DNA of 64,000 nucleotides from Hathewaya massiliensis (GCF_902143515.1 NZ_CABFVD010000007.1:1-64000); one strand, 5' to 3'; shown: positions 34,422-44,638, counted from the stretch's first letter. A program made the numbers and translations. Notes: a model not told the origin generated them from the sequence alone.

Positions 34422-35597
34422 TTACACATATCCCTTATATTCTTTTAAAAATTCTTCCAAAGTTATTTTATTTAAACCTTTTAATAATTTCATACCAGAT
34501 GAAACATCTCCAATTAATATTGCACCTACAAAAACATTATCCTTAAAGAATATTTTCTTATATATTTTTTTACTCTTATCTAAAAACTGCATGGATATAG
34601 TGTTGTCATAAAAAATAGAACCCATGCTAAAAATTTTAAGATTAGCTCCAGTAAAGTTTATGGCATCTCTGTATCCTTCAAATTTCATATCTTCACCTAT
34701 AGAATTAAGTCCTGCCACTTTTCCCATTAAAATAGATGCAGGCCAGTTTCCATAAACTCTACCATTAAACTCACAAATATCACCACAGGCATAAACATTA
34801 GCTACGTTAGTTTCCATTTTATCGTTTACAACTATACCTCTATTCACATTTATACCGGTATTTTGTACTAAACTAGTGTTTGGTTTTATGCCAATAGAAA
34901 ATAAAACCATATCTACATCTAAAACAATATTTTTTGAAAGTTTAATACTAGATACTTTATTAATGCCTTTTATTTCTTCTAACATAGCAGATGTATATAC
35001 CTCAATACCACTATCTTCAAAAGATTCCTTTAAAATTTGAGCAGCTTCTGGATCTAATTGTTTATTCATAAGATTTGGTGCAGCTTCAATAACAACAACA
35101 TCCAAACCATACAATTTCATATGAAAAGCAGCTTCAAGTCCTAAAAGTCCTCCACCAATTATAGCAACTTTTCTTGAACTTTTCATCCAAGACTTTATAT
35201 TATTTAAGTCTTCTATGTCCTTTAAAGTAAAGACTCCTTCCTTGTCATGCCCTTTAATAGTAGGGATTATATTTGAGCTACCATTAGCTAAAATTAGTTT
35301 ATCATAATCTATATATGAGCTATTAATGTAAACTTTTTTTTGGAAGGTATCTATCTTATCAACAGTAACACCTAATTTTAGATCTATATTATTTTCCCCA
35401 TACCATTCTTCTTTTGAAAGATAAAATATATTTTCTTTTGGTTCATTATTTAGATACTCAGAAAGTAAAGGTCTATAGTATGTGATTGATTTTTCCTCGG
35501 ATATTAGTATGACTTTTGAATTTTTATCTTTATCTCTTATTGCTTTTGCAGCATTATATCCAGCACAACCGTTTCCTATAATAACAATATTATTCAC
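34422..35597 (-). CDS. NAD(P)/FAD-dependent oxidoreductase, rubredoxin reductase-like
   Basis: A 391-residue flavoprotein of the pyridine nucleotide-disulphide reductase superfamily without the redox-active disulphide. The FAD-binding motif IIGNGCAGYNAA is at the N-terminus, the NAD-binding motif IIGGGLLGLEAA near 145-156, and VYACGDICE near 268-276. It resembles clostridial NADH:rubredoxin oxidoreductase, used for oxygen and peroxide detoxification, and the N-terminal part of nitrite reductases. No rubredoxin or flavodiiron gene is adjacent, so the partner is unknown. Confidence 0.82.
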   Translation of the reverse strand: MNNIVIIGNGCAGYNAAKAIRDKDKNSKVILISEEKSITYYRPLLSEYLNNEPKENIFYLSKEEWYGENNIDLKLGVTVDKIDTFQKKVYINSSYIDYDKLILANGSSNIIPTIKGHDKEGVFTLKDIEDLNNIKSWMKSSRKVAIIGGGLLGLEAAFHMKLYGLDVVVIEAAPNLMNKQLDPEAAQILKESFEDSGIEVYTSAMLEEIKGINKVSSIKLSKNIVLDVDMVLFSIGIKPNTSLVQNTGINVNRGIVVNDKMETNVANVYACGDICEFNGRVYGNWPASILMGKVAGLNSIGEDMKFEGYRDAINFTGANLKIFSMGSIFYDNTISMQFLDKSKKIYKKIFFKDNVFVGAILIGDVSSGMKLLKGLNKITLEEFLKEYKGYV

Positions 35598-35758
35598 TTA
35601 AAATCACCTCACAAAATATTACAATACAAATTTTTAATTTTAACTATATAATTTCTATTTTTATTATAATATATATATACCTGCATTTCAAACAACTACT
35701 ATAAATATAGTTACAAATTCTCTTAATAAGTTAGTTATTAAGAAAATATTATTTAAAA

Positions 35759-35787
35759 TTGATATAACTATGAATTTGTGATAGAAT
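35759..35787 (+). promoter_or_regulatory. Promoter of the thiC transcript
   Basis: TTGATA (35759-35764) and TAGAAT (35782-35787), 17-base spacer, 24 bases upstream of the TPP riboswitch. Confidence 0.65.
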
Positions 35788-35810
35788 TAAACTGAAAATT
35801 TAATATTTAC

Positions 35811-35896
35811 TAGGGGAGCTTATATAATAGGCTGAGAGTGAAATGTTATTTCAGACCCTCATAACCTGATTTAGATAATACTAACGCAGGGAAGTC
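35811..35896 (+). promoter_or_regulatory. TPP (thiamine pyrophosphate) riboswitch
   Basis: The aptamer shows GGGGAGC, the GGCTGAGA motif, GACCC, and the ACCTGATTTAGATAATAC stretch leading to ACGCAGGGAAG, the classic THI-box sequence. TPP binding would promote formation of the terminator just downstream and shut off thiC. Confidence 0.96.
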
Positions 35897-35943
35897 TTAA
35901 AATAAAATTACTAAGTGTATTTTTATTTATAATACTATTAATG

Positions 35944-35973
35944 AGGGCCTTTTTATAAGGCTCTTTATTTTTT
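35944..35973 (+). terminator. Terminator of the TPP riboswitch expression platform
   Basis: AGGGCCTT (35944-35951), loop TTTAT, AAGGCTCT (35957-35964), followed by a run of T. It ends 16 bases before the thiC start. Confidence 0.85.
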
Positions 35974-35988
35974 TAAGGGGGAAAATAT

Positions 35989-37293
35989 ATGAATTATTCA
36001 ACTCAATTAGAGGCAGCTAAAAAAGGCATAATAACTAAGGAAATGGAAGTAGTGGCTAAAGAAGAACATATGGATATTAATGAACTACTTTTAAAAGTAA
36101 AAGAAGGTAGTATAGTAATACCATGTAATAAGAATCATAAAAATATTCATCCATATGGAATAGGGGAAGGGCTTGCTACAAAAATAAATGTAAACCTTGG
36201 AATTTCTAAAGATTGTTATAACATAGATATGGAAATGAAAAAAGTACAAAAAGCTATAGAAATGAAAGCTGAAGCTATAATGGATTTAAGTTGTTATGGG
36301 GACACTAAAGGCTTTAGAAGAAAACTAATAAAAGAATCTCCTGTTATGATAGGTACAGTACCTATGTATGATGCCTTAGGATATCATAATAAAGAACTAA
36401 ATGAACTTTCTTTAGAAAATCTATTAGAAGTTATAGAAGCTCATGCTGAAGATGGTGTAGATTTCGTAACACTTCATGCAGGTATAACTAAAAAAGCCTT
36501 AAGTACTTTAAAAAAGTTTCCTAGAACTTTAAATTTAGTTTCCAGAGGAGGGTCTCTAATATTTGCATGGATGAGCCATCATAATGCTGAAAATCCACTT
36601 TATGAATATTATGATAAAGTTCTAGATATATGTTATAAACATGATGTAACTATTAGTCTAGGTGATGCTTGTAGACCAGGTTGTATTGATGATGCTACAG
36701 ATCATCTTCAAATAGAAGAGTTAATGGTATTAGGAGAGCTTGTAAAAAGAGCCAGAGAAAAAAATGTTCAAGTTATGGTTGAAGGTCCAGGACATGTTCC
36801 ACTAAATGAAATAGAAACCAACGTAGCCTTAGAAAAAAAATTCTGTTTTAATGCACCATTTTATGTTTTAGGTCCTATAGTTACAGATATAGCTCCTGGA
36901 TATGATCATATAACTAGTGCCATTGGGGGAGCAGTTGCAGCTTCACATGGTGCTGACTTCTTATGTTATGTGACTCCTGCTGAACATCTAAGACTTCCAA
37001 CTTTAGAAGATATGATAGAAGGAATTATAGCTGCTAAAATAGCTGCTCATGCAGGAGATATAGCTAAGGGTGTTAAAAATGCTAGAGATTGGGATAATAA
37101 AATGGGCATGGCTAGAAAAAATCTTGATTGGGAGTCGCAATTTGGTTTAGCCATAGATCCTAAAAAAGCTAGAAAATATAGAGAGGAATCAATGCCAGAA
37201 CATAAAGATACATGTACTATGTGCGGAAAAATGTGTGCAATTAGAAATACAAACAAAGCATTAGATGGTAAGAAAGTAGATATACTAGAATAA
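35989..37293 (+). CDS. thiC: Phosphomethylpyrimidine synthase ThiC
   Basis: ThiC rearranges aminoimidazole ribotide into hydroxymethylpyrimidine phosphate, the pyrimidine half of thiamine, by a radical SAM mechanism. The 434-residue protein has the short clostridial form lacking the N-terminal extension, and ends with the cluster motif C-x2-C-x4-C (CTMCGKMC) near residue 410. It is controlled by the TPP riboswitch. No other thi gene is in the window. Confidence 0.96.
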   Translation: MNYSTQLEAAKKGIITKEMEVVAKEEHMDINELLLKVKEGSIVIPCNKNHKNIHPYGIGEGLATKINVNLGISKDCYNIDMEMKKVQKAIEMKAEAIMDLSCYGDTKGFRRKLIKESPVMIGTVPMYDALGYHNKELNELSLENLLEVIEAHAEDGVDFVTLHAGITKKALSTLKKFPRTLNLVSRGGSLIFAWMSHHNAENPLYEYYDKVLDICYKHDVTISLGDACRPGCIDDATDHLQIEELMVLGELVKRAREKNVQVMVEGPGHVPLNEIETNVALEKKFCFNAPFYVLGPIVTDIAPGYDHITSAIGGAVAASHGADFLCYVTPAEHLRLPTLEDMIEGIIAAKIAAHAGDIAKGVKNARDWDNKMGMARKNLDWESQFGLAIDPKKARKYREESMPEHKDTCTMCGKMCAIRNTNKALDGKKVDILE

Positions 37294-37360
37294 TAATACT
37301 TGACTAAAATAGATAAAAACTCGTACAATAATATTTGAAAATATAATAAGGAGTTTTTCT

Positions 37361-37513
37361 ATGGATAAAAAAGCGATTGAAAGAATGAAACAATTAATTG
37401 AAGAAAAGAAAAATAAAGGTACCAACAACGAAAAGTTGAGACCGGATAAATCCATTGGGCATGTAATGGGGGCTAAAATAAGCAAGAAGTCTGGTGGATT
37501 ATTTGATAAATAA
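37361..37513 (+). CDS. Small conserved-looking protein, 50 residues
   Basis: ATG at 37361 follows AAGGAG (37348-37353) by seven bases and reads 50 codons to TAA. The product starts MDKKAIERMKQLIEEKKNKG, is highly charged, and ends SKKSGGLFDK. The N-terminal half looks like an amphipathic helix and the tail is glycine/lysine-rich. Good ribosome site, a coding-like sequence and a terminator right after it support a real gene. Similar short basic proteins are annotated as hypothetical in clostridia, from memory. No function is known to me. Confidence 0.7.
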   Translation: MDKKAIERMKQLIEEKKNKGTNNEKLRPDKSIGHVMGAKISKKSGGLFDK

Positions 37514-37516
37514 AAG

Positions 37517-37548
37517 TAAGTATTCACATTATGTGAATACTTATTTTT
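37517..37548. terminator. Bidirectional terminator
   Basis: AAGTATTCACA and TGTGAATACTT pair across a 3-base centre and have A/T tracts both sides, between the small gene and yajQ. Confidence 0.8.
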
Positions 37549-37549
37549 A

Positions 37550-38041
37550 TTATCTATAGTTAGTAAATTGAAGCGCTATACCATAATCTTTATCTTTTAG
37601 CATAGCCATTACTTGCTGAAGAGAATCTTTATCCTTACTTGAAACCCTAATTTGGTTATCTAGTATTTGAGATTGAACTTTAATTTTACTGCTTTTAATA
37701 TCAGCAGAAATAAGTTTAGCTTTATCTTTTGAAATTCCCTTTACAATTTTACCTATTTGTCTTATAGTACCCATAGATGCATGTTCTAACTTTCCAAAGT
37801 CTAAAGCTTTTATTGAGATACCACGTTTTATTAGTTTACCATTTAGTATTTCTTTCATTGCATTTAACTTATACTCATCTTGTGCATTAATTTTTACTTC
37901 TTCATCATTTCTTTCAATCTCTGCTATACACCCTTTAAAGTCATATCTATTACTTAGTTCTCTTACAGCTTGGTTAATAGCGTTATCAACCTCTTGAAGG
38001 TCCACTTCTGAAACTATATCAAACGAATAAGTACTTGCCAT
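37550..38041 (-). CDS. yajQ: YajQ family nucleotide-binding protein
   Basis: A 163-residue protein of the YajQ (UPF0234) family, which in some bacteria binds cyclic di-GMP and in others nucleic acids. The start MASTYSFDIVSEVDLQEV and the C-terminal KDYGIALQFTNYR are diagnostic. The ATG at 38041 follows GAGGTG; a GTG three codons earlier lies inside that site. The role in clostridia is not established. Confidence 0.9.
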   Translation of the reverse strand: MASTYSFDIVSEVDLQEVDNAINQAVRELSNRYDFKGCIAEIERNDEEVKINAQDEYKLNAMKEILNGKLIKRGISIKALDFGKLEHASMGTIRQIGKIVKGISKDKAKLISADIKSSKIKVQSQILDNQIRVSSKDKDSLQQVMAMLKDKDYGIALQFTNYR

Positions 38042-38238
38042 ATAAAACACCTCATTTCTATATATTCAAATTTATATTAGCAAATATATGTAATTTAATC
38101 AATGTATTATAAAAAAAATTACATTATACATACTATTATTAAGGATTAAAAAGGAAACTCAAATAAACTTATGATAATCTTAAATTATAATAAAAAACAC
38201 ATTATAAGCATAAAATTTAAAAAGATTTGAAAGAATCA

Positions 38239-38267
38239 TTGAATTTTTAGTTTTTTTTTTATAAAAT
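38239..38267 (+). promoter_or_regulatory. Probable potABCD promoter with a T10 tract in the spacer
   Basis: TTGAAT (38239-38244) and TAAAAT (38262-38267) are 17 bases apart, and the spacer contains ten consecutive T (38251-38260). A change in tract length would change the spacing. No other clear structure was seen between 38042 and the potA start. Confidence 0.5.
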
Positions 38268-38324
38268 AGGAGTTGGTTTACTATAAAATAAAATGCTTTA
38301 AATAAAATAACAGGGGTGAGGCAA

Positions 38325-39380
38325 ATGGATGAAAATATAATTGAGATTGTTGATATTTGTAAAAGCTATGATGATACAGAAATTTTAAAAAATATTAGCT
38401 TTAATGTTAAGAAAAATGAATTTTTAACCTTATTAGGTCCAAGTGGCTGTGGTAAGACTACTACACTTAGATTAATAGGTGGTTTTGATAAGCCTTCCTC
38501 AGGTAAAATTGTATTTGAGGGAAAAGAAATTAATAATATTCCACCATATGAAAGACAGATAAATACTGTATTTCAAAAATATGCACTATTCCCTCATATG
38601 AATGTATACGATAACATTGCATTTGGACTTAAAATAAAAAAACTACCTAAAAATGAAATAGAAGAACGAATAAAAAAAATGCTAAAACTTGTTAATCTAG
38701 AAGGATATGAAAAGAGAAGTGTAACTTCTTTAAGTGGTGGTCAACAGCAAAGAATAGCAATAGCTAGGGCATTAGTTAACAAACCTAAGGTTTTACTTTT
38801 AGATGAACCTCTAGGAGCTTTAGATTTAAAATTACGAAAAGAGATGCAAATAGAATTAAAACATATGCAACAAGAGGTAGGTATTACATTTATATATGTA
38901 ACCCATGATCAAGAAGAAGCACTTACAATGTCAGATAAAATAATAATTATGGATAAAGGCCTTATTCAGCAAATGGGAACACCACAAGATATATATAATG
39001 AGCCTAAAAATGCCTTTGTAGCTAAGTTTATAGGTGAATCAAATATAATAGATGGATTTATGAAAGAGGATTATAAGGTGAGATTTTGTAATGTAGATTT
39101 TCAGTGTGTAGATAAAAGACCAAATGGACATAATAAAGTTCAAGTAGTCATAAGACCTGAAGATATTAAAATAGTACAAAGTAAGGATGGAATGTTACAA
39201 GGAATAGTGCAATCTATAATTTTTAAAGGAGTTCACTACGAAATTTTAGTTAAAGGAACTAATGGAGAGACTTGGCTCTTACATAATACAAAGCATGTAC
39301 AAGTTGGAAATGAAGTAGGATTGGACATATATCCTGATGATATTCACATAATGGAAGAGGAAGAAGGTATAGTGTCATGA
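38325..39380 (+). CDS. potA: Spermidine/putrescine ABC transporter ATP-binding protein PotA
   Basis: PotA energises polyamine uptake. The 351-residue ATPase has Walker [10 protein letters not shown] (about 38-46), signature LSGGQQQR, Walker [13 protein letters not shown], and a C-terminal TOBE regulatory domain. The ATG at 38325 follows GGGGTGAGG; a GTG nine bases earlier lies in the ribosome site. It overlaps potB by four bases (ATGA). Confidence 0.94.
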   Translation: MDENIIEIVDICKSYDDTEILKNISFNVKKNEFLTLLGPSGCGKTTTLRLIGGFDKPSSGKIVFEGKEINNIPPYERQINTVFQKYALFPHMNVYDNIAFGLKIKKLPKNEIEERIKKMLKLVNLEGYEKRSVTSLSGGQQQRIAIARALVNKPKVLLLDEPLGALDLKLRKEMQIELKHMQQEVGITFIYVTHDQEEALTMSDKIIIMDKGLIQQMGTPQDIYNEPKNAFVAKFIGESNIIDGFMKEDYKVRFCNVDFQCVDKRPNGHNKVQVVIRPEDIKIVQSKDGMLQGIVQSIIFKGVHYEILVKGTNGETWLLHNTKHVQVGNEVGLDIYPDDIHIMEEEEGIVS

Positions 39381-40198
39381 AGAAATATACATCTTATCCT
39401 TATATAATTTGGAATATTATTTTCATTTTATTTCCTTTATTGCTTATAGTATTCTTCAGTTTTAATAAAGGGGCAGAAGGATTTTCTTTTACCTTAGTTC
39501 ATTACGAAAGGTTTTTGGACCCACTATACATAAATATATTGATTCGTTCAATTAAGCTTGCATTTATATCAACAGTACTTTGTCTTATTGTTGGTTATCC
39601 ACTAGCTTATATGTTAACTACATTAAAACATAGGAATAAAAATATTTTAATACTTCTTCTAGTTCTTCCAATGTGGATGAATTTCTTACTAAGAACCTAT
39701 GCTTGGATGGCCATACTAGGTAAAAATGGTTTTATAAACTCATTTTTAAAAATTATAGGCTTTGAACCATTAAATCTTCTATATAACGATAGTGCGGTGC
39801 TCTTAGGTATGGTATATAACTTTTTGCCATTTATGATACTGCCTATATACACTGTTTTGAATAAAATGGATAAAAACCTTATAGAAGCTGCAAAAGATTT
39901 AGGTGCAAATAATTATACAGTATTTACTAAAGTCATATTTCCTCTAAGCTTACCAGGAGTTTTTTCAGGTATAACCATGGTATTTATGCCTGCTGTAACT
40001 ACCTTTGTTATCTCAAGGTTATTAGGTGGAGGACAATATATGTTAGTAGGTAACCTAATAGAACAACAATATCTTGCAGTAGGAGATTGGAACTTTGGTT
40101 CTGCTGTTTCTATTATAATGATGATAATTATTTTAATTTCTATGGGCTTTATGTCTAAATATGATAAAGAGGAAAGTGGAGGTGGAGGACTATGGTAA
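39377..40198 (+). CDS. potB: Spermidine/putrescine ABC transporter permease PotB
   Basis: A 273-residue permease with about six membrane helices and the ABC coupling (EAA) loop [20 protein letters not shown] near residues 172-191. It forms the channel together with PotC. It overlaps potA and potC, so the four genes are translationally coupled. Confidence 0.92.
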   Translation: MKKYTSYPYIIWNIIFILFPLLLIVFFSFNKGAEGFSFTLVHYERFLDPLYINILIRSIKLAFISTVLCLIVGYPLAYMLTTLKHRNKNILILLLVLPMWMNFLLRTYAWMAILGKNGFINSFLKIIGFEPLNLLYNDSAVLLGMVYNFLPFMILPIYTVLNKMDKNLIEAAKDLGANNYTVFTKVIFPLSLPGVFSGITMVFMPAVTTFVISRLLGGGQYMLVGNLIEQQYLAVGDWNFGSAVSIIMMIIILISMGFMSKYDKEESGGGGLW

Positions 40199-40968
40199 AA
40201 TCTTTTATAAAAAAATTATATGTATTTCTCGTTTATCTTTTTCTCTATGCTCCAATTATAGTTTTAATAATATTTTCATTCAACGATTCTAAATCCAGGG
40301 TACGTTGGAATGGGTTTACACTAAAATGGTATATAGGGCTTTTAAATGATACACAAATATTAAAATCTTTAAACTATACAATTATAGTTGCTATACTTGC
40401 AGCCTTAATTTCTACTGTATTAGGAACTTTTGCAGCCATAGGTATACATAATTCTTCATCTCGTATGAAAAAGGTTCTACTTAATATAAATTATTTGCCT
40501 GTTTTAAATCCTGATATAGTAACTGCAGTAGGACTAATGCTTTTATTTAATATGATGAGAATAAACAAGGGACTTTTAACTATGCTACTTGCACATATCA
40601 GTTTTTGTACCCCGTATGTGGTTTTAGCTGTGTTACCTAAATTAAGACAATTACCTAAAAATATATTAGAAGCAGCTTTAGATTTAGGGGCTACACCTTT
40701 CTATGCTTTAACTAGAGTAATTTTACCAGAAATAAAGGAAGGTATAGTGTCTGGTGCATTAATAGCCTTTACCTTGTCTATAGATGACTTCGTAATAAGT
40801 TTCTTTAATACTGGTTCAGGAGTATCCAACCTTTCAATTAACATATACTCCATGGCCAGAAAAGGTATAAACCCTACAATCAATGCTCTATCAACTATTA
40901 TGTTTTTAACAGTATTAGTTTTGCTACTAATAATAAACAAAAGAAGCTTGAAAGGAGAAAAAAAGTAA
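40192..40968 (+). CDS. potC: Spermidine/putrescine ABC transporter permease PotC
   Basis: A 258-residue permease with about six membrane helices and the EAA loop EAALDLGATPFYALTRVILP. The pair of distinct permeases (PotB, PotC) is characteristic of polyamine and related importers. The stop codon overlaps the potD start. Confidence 0.92.
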   Translation: MVKSFIKKLYVFLVYLFLYAPIIVLIIFSFNDSKSRVRWNGFTLKWYIGLLNDTQILKSLNYTIIVAILAALISTVLGTFAAIGIHNSSSRMKKVLLNINYLPVLNPDIVTAVGLMLLFNMMRINKGLLTMLLAHISFCTPYVVLAVLPKLRQLPKNILEAALDLGATPFYALTRVILPEIKEGIVSGALIAFTLSIDDFVISFFNTGSGVSNLSINIYSMARKGINPTINALSTIMFLTVLVLLLIINKRSLKGEKK

Positions 40969-42011
40969 TGAAAAAAATTATATCTTATACTATGAGCTTA
41001 CTCGTACTGTTTTCTTTAATAATAGTCCCTGTAGGTTGTGGAAGTAGTAAGGAAAAGCTTAAAGTTTACAACTGGGGTGACTACATTGATAAATCTTTAA
41101 TAAAAGAATTTGAAGAAAAGTATAATATTAAAGTTGTATATGATGAATTTGCTACAAATGAGGAAATGTATGTAAAAGTAAAAAATTCACCGGGGCAGTA
41201 TGATGTTGCAATACCATCAGATTATATGATAACAAAGATGGTTAATGAAGGTTTACTTGAAAAAATAGATTTTAATAATGTTAAAAATTATGATGAGATA
41301 GATGAAAAATTTAAAAATCTGGCTTTTGACCCTAAAAATCAATATTCAGTACCATATATGTGGGGGACTGTGGGAATTATATATAACACTAAGATCATAA
41401 AGGACAACATTACTAGCTGGCAAGATCTTTGGAATCCTAAATATAAAGATCAAATTATAATGCTTGATAGTCAAAGAGATTCTATAGGTGTTGCCCTAAA
41501 AAAACTAGGATATTCTTTAAACTCAAAAAATATAGATGAATTAAATAAAGCAAAGGAAGAGCTTATAAAGCAAAAGCCGCTAGTACATGCATATGCTGGA
41601 GATGAGGTTAAAGATCAGATGATTGAAGAAGAGGCAGCCATAGCAGTTGTATGGTCTGGTGATGCTATGTACATGATGGAGAATAATAAAAATTTAAAAT
41701 ATGTAATTCCAAAGGAAGGTACAAATCTTTGGTTTGATAATATGGTAATACCTAAAGGAAGTAAAGCAAAAAAAGAAGCAGAAATGTTTATAAATTTTAT
41801 GACCAGCGCAGAAGCTTCAAAGAAAAATGTTGAATACATAGGTTATTCAACTCCTAATAAAAAATCTAAGGAACTACTACCAAAAGAAGTTAGGGAAAAT
41901 CCTACTGCTTACCCAGGCGATGATGTAGTTAAGAAAGGTGAGGTATTTATTGATTTAGGGGATTTTGTAAAAGAATATGATAGAATTTGGACTGATATAA
42001 AGGCAAAATAA
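40968..42011 (+). CDS. potD: Spermidine/putrescine-binding lipoprotein PotD
   Basis: The 347-residue substrate-binding protein has a lipoprotein signal: hydrophobic residues about 8-22 and a lipobox VPVGC with the lipidated Cys at 24. It is therefore anchored outside the membrane. The mature part begins KVYNWGDYIDKSLIKEFEEK and matches PotD/PotF, including AYAGDE and VVWSGDAMYM pocket segments. Which polyamine is preferred cannot be read off. Confidence 0.92.
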   Translation: MKKIISYTMSLLVLFSLIIVPVGCGSSKEKLKVYNWGDYIDKSLIKEFEEKYNIKVVYDEFATNEEMYVKVKNSPGQYDVAIPSDYMITKMVNEGLLEKIDFNNVKNYDEIDEKFKNLAFDPKNQYSVPYMWGTVGIIYNTKIIKDNITSWQDLWNPKYKDQIIMLDSQRDSIGVALKKLGYSLNSKNIDELNKAKEELIKQKPLVHAYAGDEVKDQMIEEEAAIAVVWSGDAMYMMENNKNLKYVIPKEGTNLWFDNMVIPKGSKAKKEAEMFINFMTSAEASKKNVEYIGYSTPNKKSKELLPKEVRENPTAYPGDDVVKKGEVFIDLGDFVKEYDRIWTDIKAK

Positions 42012-42032
42012 TACATGAATATAAATTAAAGA

Positions 42033-42058
42033 GCTCGCAAATGTGCGAGCCTTTTTTT
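42033..42058. terminator. Bidirectional terminator after potD
   Basis: GCTCGCA (42033-42039), loop AATG, TGCGAGC (42044-42050), then CTTTTTTT. The minus-strand copy serves the CBS gene. Confidence 0.85.
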
Positions 42059-42485
42059 ATATTATAATTTTTTTATCTTTTAACTTTTCATAACAATAGT
42101 CTATTATTACACTTCTCTTTATTATTCCTATAAAAGTATTTTCATCATCCACCACTGGAACAAAATTTTGGGATACAGCAAGTCCGATAAGATTTTCAAT
42201 ATTAGAATTAATTCTAACTGCAGAATTTTTAACTTTTCTAGGAACTTTTTTTATAGATACTTTTTTTATATTTTCTAGATTAAAATCTTCTTTTTTAAGC
42301 TTATCTTCTATGTACCATAAAATATCACCCTCAGTTAAAGTACCTATATACTTTCCCTTTTGATCAATTATTGGAACTGCACTGTATTTATTTTTTTCCA
42401 TAATATTTAGTGTTTTATCTAGAGTAAGATCTTCAGTTATAAAAACAACTTCAATTTTTGGTGTAAGAAAAAATGCTATATTCAT
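42057..42485 (-). CDS. CBS-domain protein
   Basis: A 142-residue protein made of two CBS domains (about 10-60 and 80-135), including YSAVPIIDQKGKYIGTLTEGDI and VPVVDDENTFIGIIKRSVII. CBS pairs bind adenine nucleotides and act as energy sensors. There is no catalytic domain. The ATG at 42485 has better spacing from AAAAGGATGG than the ATG at 42497, which lies in it. Function unknown. The 257 bases upstream show no further clear feature. Confidence 0.82.
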   Translation of the reverse strand: MNIAFFLTPKIEVVFITEDLTLDKTLNIMEKNKYSAVPIIDQKGKYIGTLTEGDILWYIEDKLKKEDFNLENIKKVSIKKVPRKVKNSAVRINSNIENLIGLAVSQNFVPVVDDENTFIGIIKRSVIIDYCYEKLKDKKIII

Positions 42486-42720
42486 CTTAAAGACCATCCT
42501 TTTTAATGTTTATTATATTTATTATAACATAAAAATTATCTACATAAATTGCATAGATCCTGAAACATATTTTTTTACATAAATTTAATATATGCTAATA
42601 TTATTTTTAGATACATCTTTATATAGTATACATATTAGAAAACGTAAACTAATCTCAATATATCATTGAAGCTTTTAATAGTTTATTAGATGGATTATAA
42701 CCTAAATTTTAAATAAAAGT

Positions 42721-42748
42721 AACTCCCCAAAATTTTAGGGAGTTATTT
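42721..42748 (-). terminator. Terminator of the DUF378 gene
   Basis: AACTCCC (42721-42727) pairs with GGGAGTT (42738-42744); read on the minus strand it is followed by T-rich sequence. Confidence 0.7.
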
Positions 42749-42754
42749 AAGTTT

Positions 42755-42967
42755 CTAATCAATTCTTACTGTCTTAAATAGAAATAAAAGCAAATCAATA
42801 CCACTTAAACCTACTAGAATATAAATTGTTCTCTCTAAAAAAGGTATTGAATTTCTAAATAATACTTCTATTATGTTTATTCCTATGATTCCGTAAATTC
42901 CCCAAAGTAAAGAACCTATTATAACTAATATAAAAGCTATTTTATCTATACTGTTTAACTTGTACAT
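42755..42967 (-). CDS. DUF378 family small membrane protein (YuzA-like)
   Basis: A 70-residue protein with two predicted membrane helices (about 10-32 and 44-63). KLNSIDKIAFILVIIGSLLWG and IYILVGLSGIDLL fit the DUF378 pattern. The ATG at 42967 follows GGAGGGGTG; upstream in-frame codons lack a ribosome site. Function unknown in the family. Confidence 0.8.
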   Translation of the reverse strand: MYKLNSIDKIAFILVIIGSLLWGIYGIIGINIIEVLFRNSIPFLERTIYILVGLSGIDLLLFLFKTVRID

Positions 42968-43071
42968 ATTCACCCCTCCAATAATGTGTTTCTTTTTAAT
43001 AAAAATATACTTTATAAAACATAATATTATTACACAAATAGTAAATTTTTTATAAAACACGAATGAAACAA

Positions 43072-43100
43072 TTACAAATCACATTACTATATGTTATAAT
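43072..43100 (+). promoter_or_regulatory. Promoter of purB
   Basis: TTACAA (43072-43077) and TATAAT (43095-43100), 17-base spacer. Confidence 0.65.
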
Positions 43101-43148
43101 ATGAATAAATAATATAAAAATTAATATTTTGTACGTATGGAGGTATTT

Positions 43149-44579
43149 ATGAGAAGTAAATATAGTTCACCATTAAATTCAAGATATGCATCACCTGAAA
43201 TGTCCTATATTTTTTCTGATGATATGAAATTTAAAACTTGGAGAAGATTATGGGTTGCCCTAGCTGAGGGAGAAAAAGAACTTGGTCTTAATATTACAGA
43301 GGACCAAATAGAAGAACTAAAAGCTAATATTGATAATATAAACTTTGAAGATGCAGAAAAAAAAGAAAAAGAAATAAGACATGATGTTATGAGTCATGTT
43401 TACGCTTATGGACTTCAATGCCAAAAAGCTAAAGGGATAATCCACTTAGGAGCTACATCTTGTTATGTAGGTGATAATACTGATCTTATTATTATGAAAG
43501 AAGCATTAATATTAATAAAAAAGAAAATAATAAACATATTAGCATCTTTAAAAGATTTTTCTTTAACACATAAAGATTTACCAACCTTAGGTTTTACTCA
43601 TTTCCAACCAGCTCAACTTACTACAGTAGGCAAAAGAGCGACTTTATGGATGGAAGAACTTCTTTTAGATTTGGAAAATTTAGAATTTGTAATTTCAAAT
43701 CTAAAACTAAGAGGAGTAAAGGGGACTACTGGAACTCAAGCAAGCTTTATGAAATTATTTAATGAAGATGAGTCCAAGGTAAAATCTTTAGATAAAATAG
43801 TAGCTGAAAAAATGGGATTTAAAGATACATATCCTGTAACTGGGCAAACATATTCAAGAAAAGTTGATTCTATAGTACTAAATACTTTATCTGAAATAGC
43901 ACAAAGTGCTTATAAATTTAGTAATGATTTAAGACTTCTTCAAAGTATGAAGGAAGTTGAAGAGCCTTTTGAAAAAAATCAAATTGGATCTTCTGCTATG
44001 GCTTATAAGCGTAACCCTATGAGAAGCGAAAGAATAGGAGCACTTTCAAGATATATAATAATAGATTCTTTAAATCCTGCAATTACTGCAGGAACTCAAT
44101 GGTTTGAAAGAACTTTAGATGATTCTGCTAATAAAAGAATTGCAGTACCAGAAGCTTTTTTAGCTTTAGATGGTGTATTAAATTTATATTTAAATGTATC
44201 AAGTAACTTAGTAGTTTATCCTAAAGTAATAGAAGCACATGTAAATAATGAACTTCCTTTTATGGCTACAGAAAACATTATGATGGAAGCTGTAAAAAGG
44301 GGAGGGGACAGACAAGAACTTCACGAAAAAATAAGAGTTCATTCTATGGAAGCTGCAAAGGAAGTTAAAGAATACGGACGCGAAAATGACTTAATCAAAA
44401 GAATAATAGAAGATCCATCATTTAAGATGTCAAAAGATGAGATTTTAAGTATAATAGATCCTAAAAAGTTTGTAGGAAGAGCTCCAAATCAAGTTGTAGA
44501 ATTTATAGAAAACTTCGTAGATCCAATTTTAGAAGCTAATTCTGAGCTTATTGGAGTTAAATCTGAAATTAATGTTTAA
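43149..44579 (+). CDS. purB: Adenylosuccinate lyase
   Basis: PurB cleaves SAICAR and adenylosuccinate in purine synthesis. The 476-residue protein of the fumarase/aspartase superfamily shows THFQPAQ (catalytic His region) and the signature GSSAMAYKRNPMRSERI near residue 280. The ATG at 43149 follows GGAGG by five bases; an ATG 12 bases earlier lies in that site. The gene is monocistronic and separate from other pur genes. Confidence 0.95.
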   Translation: MRSKYSSPLNSRYASPEMSYIFSDDMKFKTWRRLWVALAEGEKELGLNITEDQIEELKANIDNINFEDAEKKEKEIRHDVMSHVYAYGLQCQKAKGIIHLGATSCYVGDNTDLIIMKEALILIKKKIINILASLKDFSLTHKDLPTLGFTHFQPAQLTTVGKRATLWMEELLLDLENLEFVISNLKLRGVKGTTGTQASFMKLFNEDESKVKSLDKIVAEKMGFKDTYPVTGQTYSRKVDSIVLNTLSEIAQSAYKFSNDLRLLQSMKEVEEPFEKNQIGSSAMAYKRNPMRSERIGALSRYIIIDSLNPAITAGTQWFERTLDDSANKRIAVPEAFLALDGVLNLYLNVSSNLVVYPKVIEAHVNNELPFMATENIMMEAVKRGGDRQELHEKIRVHSMEAAKEVKEYGRENDLIKRIIEDPSFKMSKDEILSIIDPKKFVGRAPNQVVEFIENFVDPILEANSELIGVKSEINV

Positions 44580-44638
44580 TAAGTAATCTGACTTTTAAGA
44601 TACCATTAACATAGGTCATAGAACACTCAACCAATACA

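Noticed and set aside
35724-35744. Palindrome CTTAATAA-GTTAG-TTATTAAG upstream of the thiC promoter
   Set aside because: It could be an operator, but there is no second site and it lies outside the promoter; AT-rich chance repeat is as likely.
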